A stretch of DNA of 64,000 nt from Pseudomonas sp. Fl4BN1 (GTDB taxonomy: Bacteria; Pseudomonadota; Gammaproteobacteria; Pseudomonadales; Pseudomonadaceae). The stretch is from assembly GCF_009908285.1 (NCBI RefSeq), contig NZ_JAAARM010000009.1, positions 124,001 through 188,000 of the forward strand, in the 5' to 3' direction. Shown in pieces: positions 32,251 to 40,263 of the stretch; the stretch's first letter is position 1; every line of letters begins with the position of its first letter. Position numbers and translations under genes: made by a program. The notes beneath the pieces are model-generated. The model made no database searches, had not been told where the DNA came from, and saw only the letters and a list, made by a program, of their open reading frames with translations.

Positions 32251-33589
32251 GGGCCGCCCTCTTGGCAGGGAGCAACGTCTCAAGGGCCTGGCGATGGGCC
32301 GCTTGCAGGACAATCTGCGGACGGGCCCGCTGGATTTGCACGATGGCGGCGTCCACCGTGGCCGCACGGCCGCTGTGCAGCAACCAGGCGGCAATCGCCG
32401 TGGCGCTGCGCGAATAACCCAGGGCACAGCACACCAGCAAGGGGCCGTGCTGGCGCAGACGTTCGATGGCCTGCGCCGCGGCCAGGCACTGCTCCGGGCT
32501 GGGGGCGCAGAGGTCGAGCACCGGCAGGCTCTGATAGCCCTGCAACTGCTGGCTGTCCAGGGACAGTTCGGCGCACAGGTCGAGCACTGCGACAAACGGG
32601 CTGTGCTTGAGCTCTGCCGGGGTTGGCAGGCGTCCCAGCCAGACGTTATCCACAACCTGATCCGGCTGTGGGTGCTTTTTTGTCCACAGCCGCGAGTTGA
32701 TCCAGGCCGCCGCCAGGTAGGGCGCCAGCAGCCAGCGCGCGGCGGGGCTGAGGCTACCGTCCACACGTTTCTGGAAACCCTCGGCGCCCAGCAAGGCGTA
32801 GTTCAAGGCCACCAGCAATAGCGCCACCGCAGGCCAGATCAGCCACAGGCCAGTGCCGCCCCAGGTGCCGGCCGCCAGGGCTAAAAGCGCTGCTCCCAGG
32901 CCATAGCGCAGGGCCAGTTGGCGACGTCTCGGGTCGCGTGCCGGATGGGCACTGAACAGTGGGCTGGGGCGATCCAGCGGCCACAGCCAGACACACAGCC
33001 AACCAGCCAGGGCGCCGGTGGGCACGTCGATAAAGTGGTGTTGATAGGTGCTCAGCACCGACACCCCGATCAACGCAAACCAGCCATGCACCAGCCAGCG
33101 CCAGAAACCCTGGGTATGCCGCGCATAACAGACCCAGAGCACCACCAGCAGGGCAATGTGCAGGGAGGGCGCCTGGTTGAAGGGCTTGTCGAAGCCCGCC
33201 AACACCGCGAACAGCCAGCCAAACACCCCGTCCAGCTCCGGCCGGGGGAAGGTGAAGCGCAGTGGCCAGAGCAGGAAGCAACTGACCGCGATCAGCTGGG
33301 CGGTGAGCAAGCGCAGGGCATGACGCTTGAGCTCGTCACGGCTGCGCGGCAGTAGCAGGGACAGGCCGTAGAGCAGGTCGATGGACCAGTAGGGCACGAT
33401 GGTCCAGGCCCAGAACGGCATGTGCCGTTCCCAGTCGAAGACCAGGCTGGCGACGTCGTCCCGTTGTGCGGTAACCCAGGTGGCGAAACCGTAGGTGCTG
33501 AAAAACAGCGGTGCCAGCAACAGCAGCCAGAGCACCGCGGGTTTCAGTAATCCCGGTTCGCGCGGGGGCAACCCGGTATTGCCCATCAT
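32240..33589 (-). CDS. PAP2-type phosphatase fused to a dual-specificity phosphatase domain (YnbD-like)
   Basis: 449 residues. The N-terminal part is multi-helix and carries PAP2-type motifs: RFTFPRP, PSLH and STYQHHFIDVPTG (Ser/His/Asp). The C-terminal part (~310-449) is a cysteine phosphatase with C-x5-R (CALGYSR) in the context LLVCCALGYSRS. The residue before the catalytic Cys is Cys instead of the usual His. Both domains could dephosphorylate lipid phosphates. DSP-type enzymes such as PTPMT1 act on phosphatidylglycerophosphate. The start forms ATGA with the preceding stop. Confidence 0.87.
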   Translation of the reverse strand: MMGNTGLPPREPGLLKPAVLWLLLLAPLFFSTYGFATWVTAQRDDVASLVFDWERHMPFWAWTIVPYWSIDLLYGLSLLLPRSRDELKRHALRLLTAQLIAVSCFLLWPLRFTFPRPELDGVFGWLFAVLAGFDKPFNQAPSLHIALLVVLWVCYARHTQGFWRWLVHGWFALIGVSVLSTYQHHFIDVPTGALAGWLCVWLWPLDRPSPLFSAHPARDPRRRQLALRYGLGAALLALAAGTWGGTGLWLIWPAVALLLVALNYALLGAEGFQKRVDGSLSPAARWLLAPYLAAAWINSRLWTKKHPQPDQVVDNVWLGRLPTPAELKHSPFVAVLDLCAELSLDSQQLQGYQSLPVLDLCAPSPEQCLAAAQAIERLRQHGPLLVCCALGYSRSATAIAAWLLHSGRAATVDAAIVQIQRARPQIVLQAAHRQALETLLPAKRAAHVH

Positions 33590-35343
33590 TGCACCCGTAC
33601 GGCCAGGGACACGCTGAAGATGCCCCATTCATCCACCCGCATGGTGATCTTGCGGAAGCCTGCGGCCTCCACCAACTGGTCCATTTCCGCCTGGGTCCGG
33701 CGACGCATGACCCAGGCCTGGCCTTCACGGTGGCTGGTCAGGGCACGGGCGATCAGTTCCAGCTGCGGGTGCCAGGGCTGGCCGGTGTACACCAGGAAAC
33801 CGCCGGGCGCCACGGCGCTGGCCAGGCCGGCCAGGGAGCCGCCGACCATCTGGTTGTCGGCGAACAGCTCATACAGCCCGGACACCACCGCCAGGGTCGG
33901 TTTCGGATCGAGGGCAGCCAGGTCTTCGCGATCAAAGGCGTTGCCTTTGACGAAGCGGGCGATTTCACCCAGGCCCTTCTCCTCGATCAGGGCGCTGCCG
34001 TCGCGCACGTTGATGTCGCTGTAGTCACGCAGCAGGATCGATTCCGGCAGCGGGCTGACCCCTTGCAGGGCTTCGAGGATGTAGCGCCCGTGGCCGGCGG
34101 CGATGTCGACGATGCGTACTTCGTTGTGCTGTTCACGGAGTTTCTCCATGGCCAGGCGCAGCAGTTCCTCCACATGCAGCTTGCGTTGGCGAATGCCGCG
34201 CCAGCCGATGGAGTTCAGGTAGTTCTGGTCGATCATCCGACCCAACGGTGAATGCCCGGTGGGGCGGTTGCGGTAGACGTAGTCCAGGGTGCTGCCGGAG
34301 TCGAAACCAGTGTCGAAGCCCAGCTTGACCCCTGCCGACAGCTGGCTGCCCAGGCGCATGCTGGCGCGAGTGGCACGCCAGTACAGGTCGCGCAGGGAGT
34401 TGTGTGGCAATGGCGCGGCCAGGGATTCGGATTCGGCGCAGGTGACGCCCAGGCGATCGGCATCCAGCAGGGCAGGGCGGTTCAGCGGGCGCAGGAAGTT
34501 CTGCTGAATGAATCGGCGGGCGCTGGCAATCGCCGGGGCCCGTTCCTTCTCGCCCAGGGTGTCGTGGAAGAAGCCCGGGAGGATGTGTTTTTCCTTTTGC
34601 AGGCTGCCCAGGCGCTCGAAGAACTGTTCCTGGGGCTTGCGGTGCACCACGAAGTCGGCGCCGGAAATCAGCAATTGGGTCGGTACCTGGATGGCTTGGG
34701 CATCGGCCACTACTCGGTCAGCTGCTTCATACAGGCCCAGCAGGACGTTGACCGAAATCGCTTTGGTGATCAGTGGATCGCTGTCGTAGCTGCGTACCCG
34801 TTCCGGGTCGTGGCTGAGGAAGCGTGCCTTGACGTAGCTGTTGACGAAGAAGTTGCCGCGAAAGCGCCGCATCAGGGCCAGGCCGGAGCGGGCGAAGGGC
34901 ACGTACAGCTTGACCTTGAAGGCAGGGGACGCCAGCACCAGGGAGCGGATCCGCGGGGCGTAGTCGTGCACCCAGGTGGCGGCGATCACCGCGCCGACGC
35001 TCTGGGCCACCACGGCAATGTTTTCTTCATCGATCTGGTGGGCGCTGGCCAAGTGGTCGCAGAAGGTCTGCACGTCGCGCACGCTGGTGGCGAAGCTCGG
35101 GCTGTCGCCCCGGGCTCCCGGCGACTGACCATGGCCGCGGGCGTCCCAGGCAAAGAAATCGACCTGAGGCAGGTTCAACTCATCCACCAGGTGTGCAATG
35201 CGCCCCGAATGCTCGTGGCCGCGATGGAACAACATCACCGCCTGACGCGGTTCGCCAGGGGCCACTTCAGTGGCCGGCCAGTGGCGGTAAAACAGTTCGA
35301 CACCGTCATGGGTCCGGAACGTCTGGTGTTGAGCGTCGCGCAT
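33586..35343 (-). CDS. Alpha/beta hydrolase fused to a SAM-dependent methyltransferase (YnbC-like)
   Basis: 585 residues. The N-terminal alpha/beta hydrolase (to ~310) has nucleophile Ser115 in A-Q-S-V-G (Ala replaces the first Gly of GxSxG), an acid near ISGADFVV and His near GFFHDTL; it resembles monoacylglycerol-lipase-type lysophospholipases. The C-terminal class I methyltransferase has VDIAAGHGRY near 398. AAGGA lies 9 bases ahead of ATG 35343. Combined with its neighbours it may remodel or methylate a lipid head group. The substrate is unknown. Confidence 0.87.
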   Translation of the reverse strand: MRDAQHQTFRTHDGVELFYRHWPATEVAPGEPRQAVMLFHRGHEHSGRIAHLVDELNLPQVDFFAWDARGHGQSPGARGDSPSFATSVRDVQTFCDHLASAHQIDEENIAVVAQSVGAVIAATWVHDYAPRIRSLVLASPAFKVKLYVPFARSGLALMRRFRGNFFVNSYVKARFLSHDPERVRSYDSDPLITKAISVNVLLGLYEAADRVVADAQAIQVPTQLLISGADFVVHRKPQEQFFERLGSLQKEKHILPGFFHDTLGEKERAPAIASARRFIQQNFLRPLNRPALLDADRLGVTCAESESLAAPLPHNSLRDLYWRATRASMRLGSQLSAGVKLGFDTGFDSGSTLDYVYRNRPTGHSPLGRMIDQNYLNSIGWRGIRQRKLHVEELLRLAMEKLREQHNEVRIVDIAAGHGRYILEALQGVSPLPESILLRDYSDINVRDGSALIEEKGLGEIARFVKGNAFDREDLAALDPKPTLAVVSGLYELFADNQMVGGSLAGLASAVAPGGFLVYTGQPWHPQLELIARALTSHREGQAWVMRRRTQAEMDQLVEAAGFRKITMRVDEWGIFSVSLAVRVQ

Positions 35344-35353
35344 AGCCATTTCC

Positions 35354-35977
35354 TTATGCAGAGGGAGCATTGTGCTGAACTTCTTTGAGGCCCTGGCGGA
35401 CCCGGTTGATCAGGGTGTAGACCAGCAGCGCGGCGACCAGTGCCAGCACACCGTTGATCCACAGGGCACTGAGCCAGCCCAGGGCGATGCCGGTGGCCAG
35501 CACGCCGAGGATGAAGGCGCGGTCGCTTTTGCCCATGGGCCCGTCGTAGCGCCGTGAGGCGCCGATCATCGGCCCGAGCACGCCGGCATATTCGCTGAAC
35601 AGCGCCAGCAGGGTCACCGCCAGCACCAGTAGCAGGCTGACGTCGGGCAGCAGGGCGAAAGGCAAGATCAGGGCGCTGTCGGCGACCACGTCGCAGAGCT
35701 CGTTGAGGTAGGCACCCAAGCGCGACTGCTGGCCGAATTCCCGGGCCAGCATGCCGTCGATGGCGTTCAGCGCCATGCGCAGGATCATCCACAGGGGAAT
35801 CAGGGCGAAGAGCCAGGTGTGGCTGGCAAACAGGGCGATCAACGCGCCCACCAGCAACGAGATGACGGCGGCCAATACAGTGATCTGATTGGCTGTGGTG
35901 CCGTTGTCGTACAAGCGCTGCACCAACGGCCGCAGCAAGTTTTGAAAGCGCGGTTTGAGCTGGTAGATCGAGAGCAT
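35354..35977 (-). CDS. CDP-alcohol phosphatidyltransferase family protein (YnbA-like)
   Basis: 207-residue membrane enzyme expected to condense CDP-diacylglycerol with an alcohol. The family motif is D1xxD2GxxARx8GxxxD3xxxD4. Here it reads N71-A-I-D74-G75-x2-A78-R79-x8-G88-x3-N92-x3-D96. Two of the four metal-binding or catalytic Asp are therefore Asn, which is unusual. It is the first gene of the six-gene operon, and its promoter lies in the 244-base divergent region shared with the HflK-type gene. Confidence 0.88.
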   Translation of the reverse strand: MLSIYQLKPRFQNLLRPLVQRLYDNGTTANQITVLAAVISLLVGALIALFASHTWLFALIPLWMILRMALNAIDGMLAREFGQQSRLGAYLNELCDVVADSALILPFALLPDVSLLLVLAVTLLALFSEYAGVLGPMIGASRRYDGPMGKSDRAFILGVLATGIALGWLSALWINGVLALVAALLVYTLINRVRQGLKEVQHNAPSA

Positions 35978-36221
35978 GATGGGACGGTTCCTTGTCGCAC
36001 GCGGTAGGCAGGGTTGGATTATTGCCTTAAATGCCAGGGGGCTGACATCAGAAGTTTATGCACGATCAAACAGCGGTCTCTGGGTGTTCGACGCACGTAA
36101 TAGATGAAAAGGCATGGCGCGCGACAAAAATTTCACTCGAATCGTTATACAGTAACGAATTGTTTTGGATTTCTTCGGCCCGGGATCTATCCCCGAGGCC
36201 GGACTAGAGCGGCGGGGTGGT
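35978..36221. promoter_or_regulatory. Divergent promoter region between lipid operon and SPFH operon
   Basis: 244 bases without a gene. It contains an AT-rich stretch (36120-36175) and an inverted repeat CGTTA (36143-36147)/TAACG (36153-36157), which could be an operator. The SPFH start has GGGGTGG just upstream. No promoter box is clear enough to assign. Confidence 0.4.
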
Positions 36222-38177
36222 ATGCAAGTCGATCTTGAGACGCAGGGGGCCGAAGTGGCCGCCTTGCCACGGTTCCAGCAGGCGGCGTTCCACGCTGGGC
36301 GTTTGCAGCGCTGGGGCACTGCATTGTTTGGCCTGGCGGTGCTGGGGCTGGTGTCGGCGGTGTTCGTCGATTTGTTCGCTGCGCTGACGATCTGGCCGGT
36401 GATTCTGGTGAACCTGTCCTGTGCGCTGTTGGTAGCGGTGGCGGGCCTGCAATCGGCCTGCTGGGTCAGCCGCTGGCGGGAAGCGGCAATCAATCCGCCG
36501 CCCGCAGTAGCGCCCCAGGTGATGGATGAGCCTGGGGGTGAGCCTCTCGGGCGTCTCTCGGCTGTTCTGGCTGTGCGCTGGCGTCGTTTGTTGCAGCAGA
36601 TAGGTGCGCCGACCCTGTGGCTCGCCGGCTGGTCGCTGCTGATCCTTTATTGTGGCGTGCAGGTCTTCAACCTGTCGTTGCCCGCCACCGGCCTTGGCTT
36701 GAGTGCCAGTGTGTTTGCGGTGCTGGCCTTGCTGCTGGCTTTTGCCCTGCTGGTACTGGAGCGGCAGCTGGCCCAGGAACACTCAGGGGAATGGCCGGAA
36801 GCCGGCGCCCTGGCGCAACTGTTGCGGGTATCCATTGTTTGTTTGCTGGTGAGTGCGCTGTGCCTGTTATTCAGCAGTGACACGGCACTCTGGCCGGCAC
36901 GCTTGGCGGTGTTGATGGGCTTGCTGCCGGTTCTGGTGGCGGGTGAGCTGTTGTTGCGGGCTCTGTTGTCACTGTTCAGCCCCCAACGCGAACAACTGGA
37001 GCCGCGTTTGCTGGCCCACAGCTTTGTCGCCGATATGCTGCGCTGGCCACCGCAGCCGCTGCTCAGCCTGCAGCATGAGTTACACAACCGTTTTGGCATC
37101 GATCTGCGGCAGATCTGGGCCTTTGCCTACATGCGCCGGGCCTTTCTGCCCGTGCTGGCCCTGGTGCTGCTGGTGGGTTGGCTGTTGACCGGTGTTCATG
37201 AGATTTTGCTGCAGAATCGCGGTATTTACGAGCGTTTTGGCAAGCCTGTGGAAGTCTTCGGCCCAGGGTTGCACGTGGGCCTGCCCTGGCCTTTGGGGCG
37301 GGTGCTGAGCGTTGAAAACGGCGTGGTCCATGAACTGGCCACTAGCGTGGGCGATACCCCGCAACCGGTGCAGTTGGCTGCGGCCGAAGGGCCGGCGCCA
37401 CAGATCGCCAATCGCCTGTGGGATGCCAGCCATGTGAATGACAAATCCCAGGTGATTGCCAGCGGCAACGCTCAGCAGCAGAGCTTCCAGATCGTCAACA
37501 TGGACGTGCGCTTCGTCTACCGCATCGGCCTGGATGATGCCGCAGCCTTGGCAGCAACCTATAACAGCAACGATGTGCCGACGTTGATTCGCAGTACCGC
37601 CAGCCGGGTACTGGTACACGATTTTGCCTCGCGAACCCTCGATGGCCTTCTGGGCGAAGACCGCACCCGCCTGGCGGATGACATTGGCCGAGCGGTGCAG
37701 GCTGACCTGGGCAAGCTCGACAGTGGGGTGGAAATTCTTGCAACGGTGGTCGAGGCCATTCACCCGCCGGCCGGTGCGGCCAATGCTTATCACGGCGTGC
37801 AGGCGGCGCAGATTGCTGCCCAGGCGCTGATTTCCCGGGAGCGCGGCGCGGCTGCCGAACAGACCAACCAGGCGCAGTTGCAGGCCAGTGTGGTCAACGA
37901 CAAGGCGCGCGCCGATGCCCATCAACTCCAGGCCACGGCCCAGGCCGCCGACCTGCGGTTTGCCGCCGAGCAGAAGGCCTACGCCGGCGCGGGGCAGGCA
38001 TTCGTCCTTGAGCAATACCTGAGTCAGCTGAGCCAGGGCCTGAGCCAGGCCAAATTGCTGATTCTTGATCATCGTCTGGGGGGCGACAGTGCGCCGACCC
38101 TCGATCTGCGTACGTTTACCTTACCGGCCGACCCAGTGGCGCCGCGTAAAGCCGCTCAGCCAGGAGCCGACCATTGA
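36222..38177 (+). CDS. SPFH-domain membrane protein (HflK-type), long N-terminal membrane extension
   Basis: 651 residues. The first ~330 residues hold several hydrophobic helices, far longer than classical HflK (~400 total). They are followed by an SPFH/band-7 domain (from about GRGIYERFGKPVEVFGPGLHVGLPW) and an Ala/Gln-rich coiled coil. SPFH proteins form ring-like membrane microdomains and can cage membrane proteases or transporters. It is first of four genes, each overlapping the next by four bases and ending with a metal P-ATPase, so a role in organising that pump is plausible. The ATG at 36222 is preferred over 36165. Confidence 0.85.
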   Translation: MQVDLETQGAEVAALPRFQQAAFHAGRLQRWGTALFGLAVLGLVSAVFVDLFAALTIWPVILVNLSCALLVAVAGLQSACWVSRWREAAINPPPAVAPQVMDEPGGEPLGRLSAVLAVRWRRLLQQIGAPTLWLAGWSLLILYCGVQVFNLSLPATGLGLSASVFAVLALLLAFALLVLERQLAQEHSGEWPEAGALAQLLRVSIVCLLVSALCLLFSSDTALWPARLAVLMGLLPVLVAGELLLRALLSLFSPQREQLEPRLLAHSFVADMLRWPPQPLLSLQHELHNRFGIDLRQIWAFAYMRRAFLPVLALVLLVGWLLTGVHEILLQNRGIYERFGKPVEVFGPGLHVGLPWPLGRVLSVENGVVHELATSVGDTPQPVQLAAAEGPAPQIANRLWDASHVNDKSQVIASGNAQQQSFQIVNMDVRFVYRIGLDDAAALAATYNSNDVPTLIRSTASRVLVHDFASRTLDGLLGEDRTRLADDIGRAVQADLGKLDSGVEILATVVEAIHPPAGAANAYHGVQAAQIAAQALISRERGAAAEQTNQAQLQASVVNDKARADAHQLQATAQAADLRFAAEQKAYAGAGQAFVLEQYLSQLSQGLSQAKLLILDHRLGGDSAPTLDLRTFTLPADPVAPRKAAQPGADH

Positions 38178-39208
38178 GCCAGTCTTCCCATACTCACGAT
38201 CACGCCGCTCACGACCATGGCCATCATCACCATCATGGGCATCACCACCATCATCATGGTGCTCCGGGCGAGGCGGGGCCTTTTCCCTGGCGGCGCATGG
38301 GCTGGGCAGTAGTGCTGGTGCTGTTTGCCGTGGCGGCCGCCAGTCTGGTGCAAGTGCGCTCCGGAGAGGCGACGGTGATCACTCGCTTCGGCAATCCGGC
38401 GCGAGTGCTGCTGGAACCAGGACTGAGTTGGCGCTGGCCGGCACCTTTCGAAGCGGCGATCCCGGTGGATCTGCGTTTGCGCACCACTTCCAGCGGTTTG
38501 CAGGACGTGGGCACCCGCGACGGTCTGCGCATCATCGTTCAGGCCTACGTCGCCTGGCGAGTGCAGGGCGACCCAGACAACGTGCAGCGTTTCATGCGGG
38601 CGGTGCAGAACCAGCCCGATGAAGCGGCACGGCAGATCCGCACCTTTGTCGGCTCGGCGCTGGAAACCACCGCCAGTAGTTTCGATCTGGCGGATCTGGT
38701 GAATACCGATGCCGGCAAGGTCCGAATCGCCGACTTTGAAGCGCAGCTGCGCAAACAGATCGATCAACAACTGCTCTCCACTTACGGAGTGCAAGTGGTA
38801 CAGGTTGGCATCGAGCGCTTGACCCTGCCCTCGGTGACCCTGACCGCAACCGTGGATCGGATGCGCGCCGAGCGAGAAACCATCGCCACTGAGCGCACGG
38901 CCATCGGCAAGCGTGAAGCGGCACAGATCCGCTCCGCCGCCGAGCGCGACGCGCGGATAGTCCAGGCCAATGCCACGGTGAAAGCGGCAGATATCGAGGC
39001 GCAATCCCGGGTTGAAGCGGCGCAGATTTATGGTCGTGCCTACGCCAGCTCACCGCAGCTGTATAACCTGCTGCGCTCCCTCGACACTCTGGAAACGGTG
39101 GTGACACCGGGCACCAAACTGATCCTGCGCACCGATGCGGCGCCGTTCCGGGTGCTGGTGGATGGCCCGCCGAGCTTGCCCAATAAAGCGCCTGGATCGC
39201 AGCCATGA
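38174..39208 (+). CDS. SPFH-domain protein (HflC-type) with His-rich N-terminus
   Basis: 344 residues. Starts at TTG 38174, four-base overlap (TTGA), with AGGAG 7 bases upstream. The first ~29 residues are strongly His-rich (about 15 His), a probable metal-binding tail facing the cytoplasm. One membrane helix (~45-62), a full SPFH domain and a charged coiled coil (VDRMRAERETIATERTAIG) follow, as in HflC. HflC itself lacks such a tail. Neighbouring metal P-ATPase and bufferin genes support a metal link. Confidence 0.87.
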   Translation: MSQSSHTHDHAAHDHGHHHHHGHHHHHHGAPGEAGPFPWRRMGWAVVLVLFAVAAASLVQVRSGEATVITRFGNPARVLLEPGLSWRWPAPFEAAIPVDLRLRTTSSGLQDVGTRDGLRIIVQAYVAWRVQGDPDNVQRFMRAVQNQPDEAARQIRTFVGSALETTASSFDLADLVNTDAGKVRIADFEAQLRKQIDQQLLSTYGVQVVQVGIERLTLPSVTLTATVDRMRAERETIATERTAIGKREAAQIRSAAERDARIVQANATVKAADIEAQSRVEAAQIYGRAYASSPQLYNLLRSLDTLETVVTPGTKLILRTDAAPFRVLVDGPPSLPNKAPGSQP

Positions 39209-40263
39209 ATAAGGTTCCACGTGGAACAAATGAGCTGGGCAGCCCGTGGATTCAGGCCGGGCGCCTGGCGTTTATCGCGCTGTATGCGGTAACCGTGCTG
39301 GCTGCGCTGGCTTGGGCGGTGTCCAATGTGCGGCAGATCGATCCGCAAGACCGGGCGCTGGTTTTGCACTTTGGCGCGCTGCAACGGGTGCAGAATGCCG
39401 GGTTGCTGTTGGCCTGGCCCCGTCCCTTTGAGCAAGTGATATTGCTGCCTGCTGCAGACCGGGTTTTGGAGCGTCGGGTTGAGGGTCTGCTGCGTTCCGA
39501 CGCGGCCTTGGAGGGCGATCGGTTGGCGAGCCTGGCCACGCCCTTGAGTGATGCCCTGGCCGGATCGGGTTATTTGCTTACCGGTGATGCCGGTGTCGTG
39601 CAACTCGATGTACGGGTGTTCTACAAGGTCAGTGAGCCCTACGCTTATGTCTTGCAGGGCGAGCATGTGCTGCCGGCCCTCGACCGCTTGGTGACCCGCA
39701 GCGCGCTAGCACTGACTGCGGCCCGGGATCTGGACACCATCCTGGTGGCACGTCCGGAGTTGATCGGCAGCGACAATCAGGCCGCTGAACGTCGTGAGCG
39801 TTTACGTGGTGATCTGCTGCAAAGCATCAATCAGCGCCTGGCGCAGTTGACCGCCAGTGGTCAGGGCATTGGTGTCGAGGTGACACGGGTGGATGTGCAA
39901 TCGAGTCTGCCCGGCCCGGCGGTGAGCGCCTTCAACGCGGTACTGACCGCCAGCCAGCAAGCCGACAAGGCCGTGGCCAATGCCCGCACCGAGGCTGAGA
40001 AACTCACTCAGGGTGCCAATCAACAAGCTGACCACAGCCTGCAAGTGGCTCATGCCCAAGCCAGTGAGCGTCTAGCCCTGGCCCAGGCCCAGACCGCCAC
40101 CGTACAGAGCCTGGCCCAGGCGCAACGCAACGGTACCGATCCGCAAATGCTCTTGCGTATCTACCGCGAGCGTTTGCCGAAGATTCTCGGCCAGGCCGGC
40201 TCGGTGACTACGGTCAATCCCAAAGACGATTCCCGCCTGATCATTCAGGGAGCCGAACAATGA
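39205..40263 (+). CDS. Third SPFH-domain (HflC-like) protein
   Basis: 352 residues, one N-terminal membrane helix (~18-40) and an SPFH domain beginning near RALVLHFGALQRVQNAGLLLAWPRP. A long Ala/Gln coiled coil (ASQQADKAVANARTEAEKLTQ) follows. It is more divergent than the two upstream paralogues. Its start overlaps the previous stop (ATGA), and codons 3-8 are formed by a parS palindrome at 39213-39228, so the N-terminal K-V-P-R-G-T is dictated partly by the ParB site. Confidence 0.85.
   Translation: MNKVPRGTNELGSPWIQAGRLAFIALYAVTVLAALAWAVSNVRQIDPQDRALVLHFGALQRVQNAGLLLAWPRPFEQVILLPAADRVLERRVEGLLRSDAALEGDRLASLATPLSDALAGSGYLLTGDAGVVQLDVRVFYKVSEPYAYVLQGEHVLPALDRLVTRSALALTAARDLDTILVARPELIGSDNQAAERRERLRGDLLQSINQRLAQLTASGQGIGVEVTRVDVQSSLPGPAVSAFNAVLTASQQADKAVANARTEAEKLTQGANQQADHSLQVAHAQASERLALAQAQTATVQSLAQAQRNGTDPQMLLRIYRERLPKILGQAGSVTTVNPKDDSRLIIQGAEQ
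39213..39228. other. parS: parS site (ParB loading site) inside the third SPFH gene
   Basis: GGTTCCACGTGGAACA matches the bacterial parS consensus TGTTYCACGTGRAACA at every position except the first. The central 14 bases GTTCCACGTGGAAC are a perfect palindrome. ParB from 5644-6516 should load here, about 33 kb away. Confidence 0.93.
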
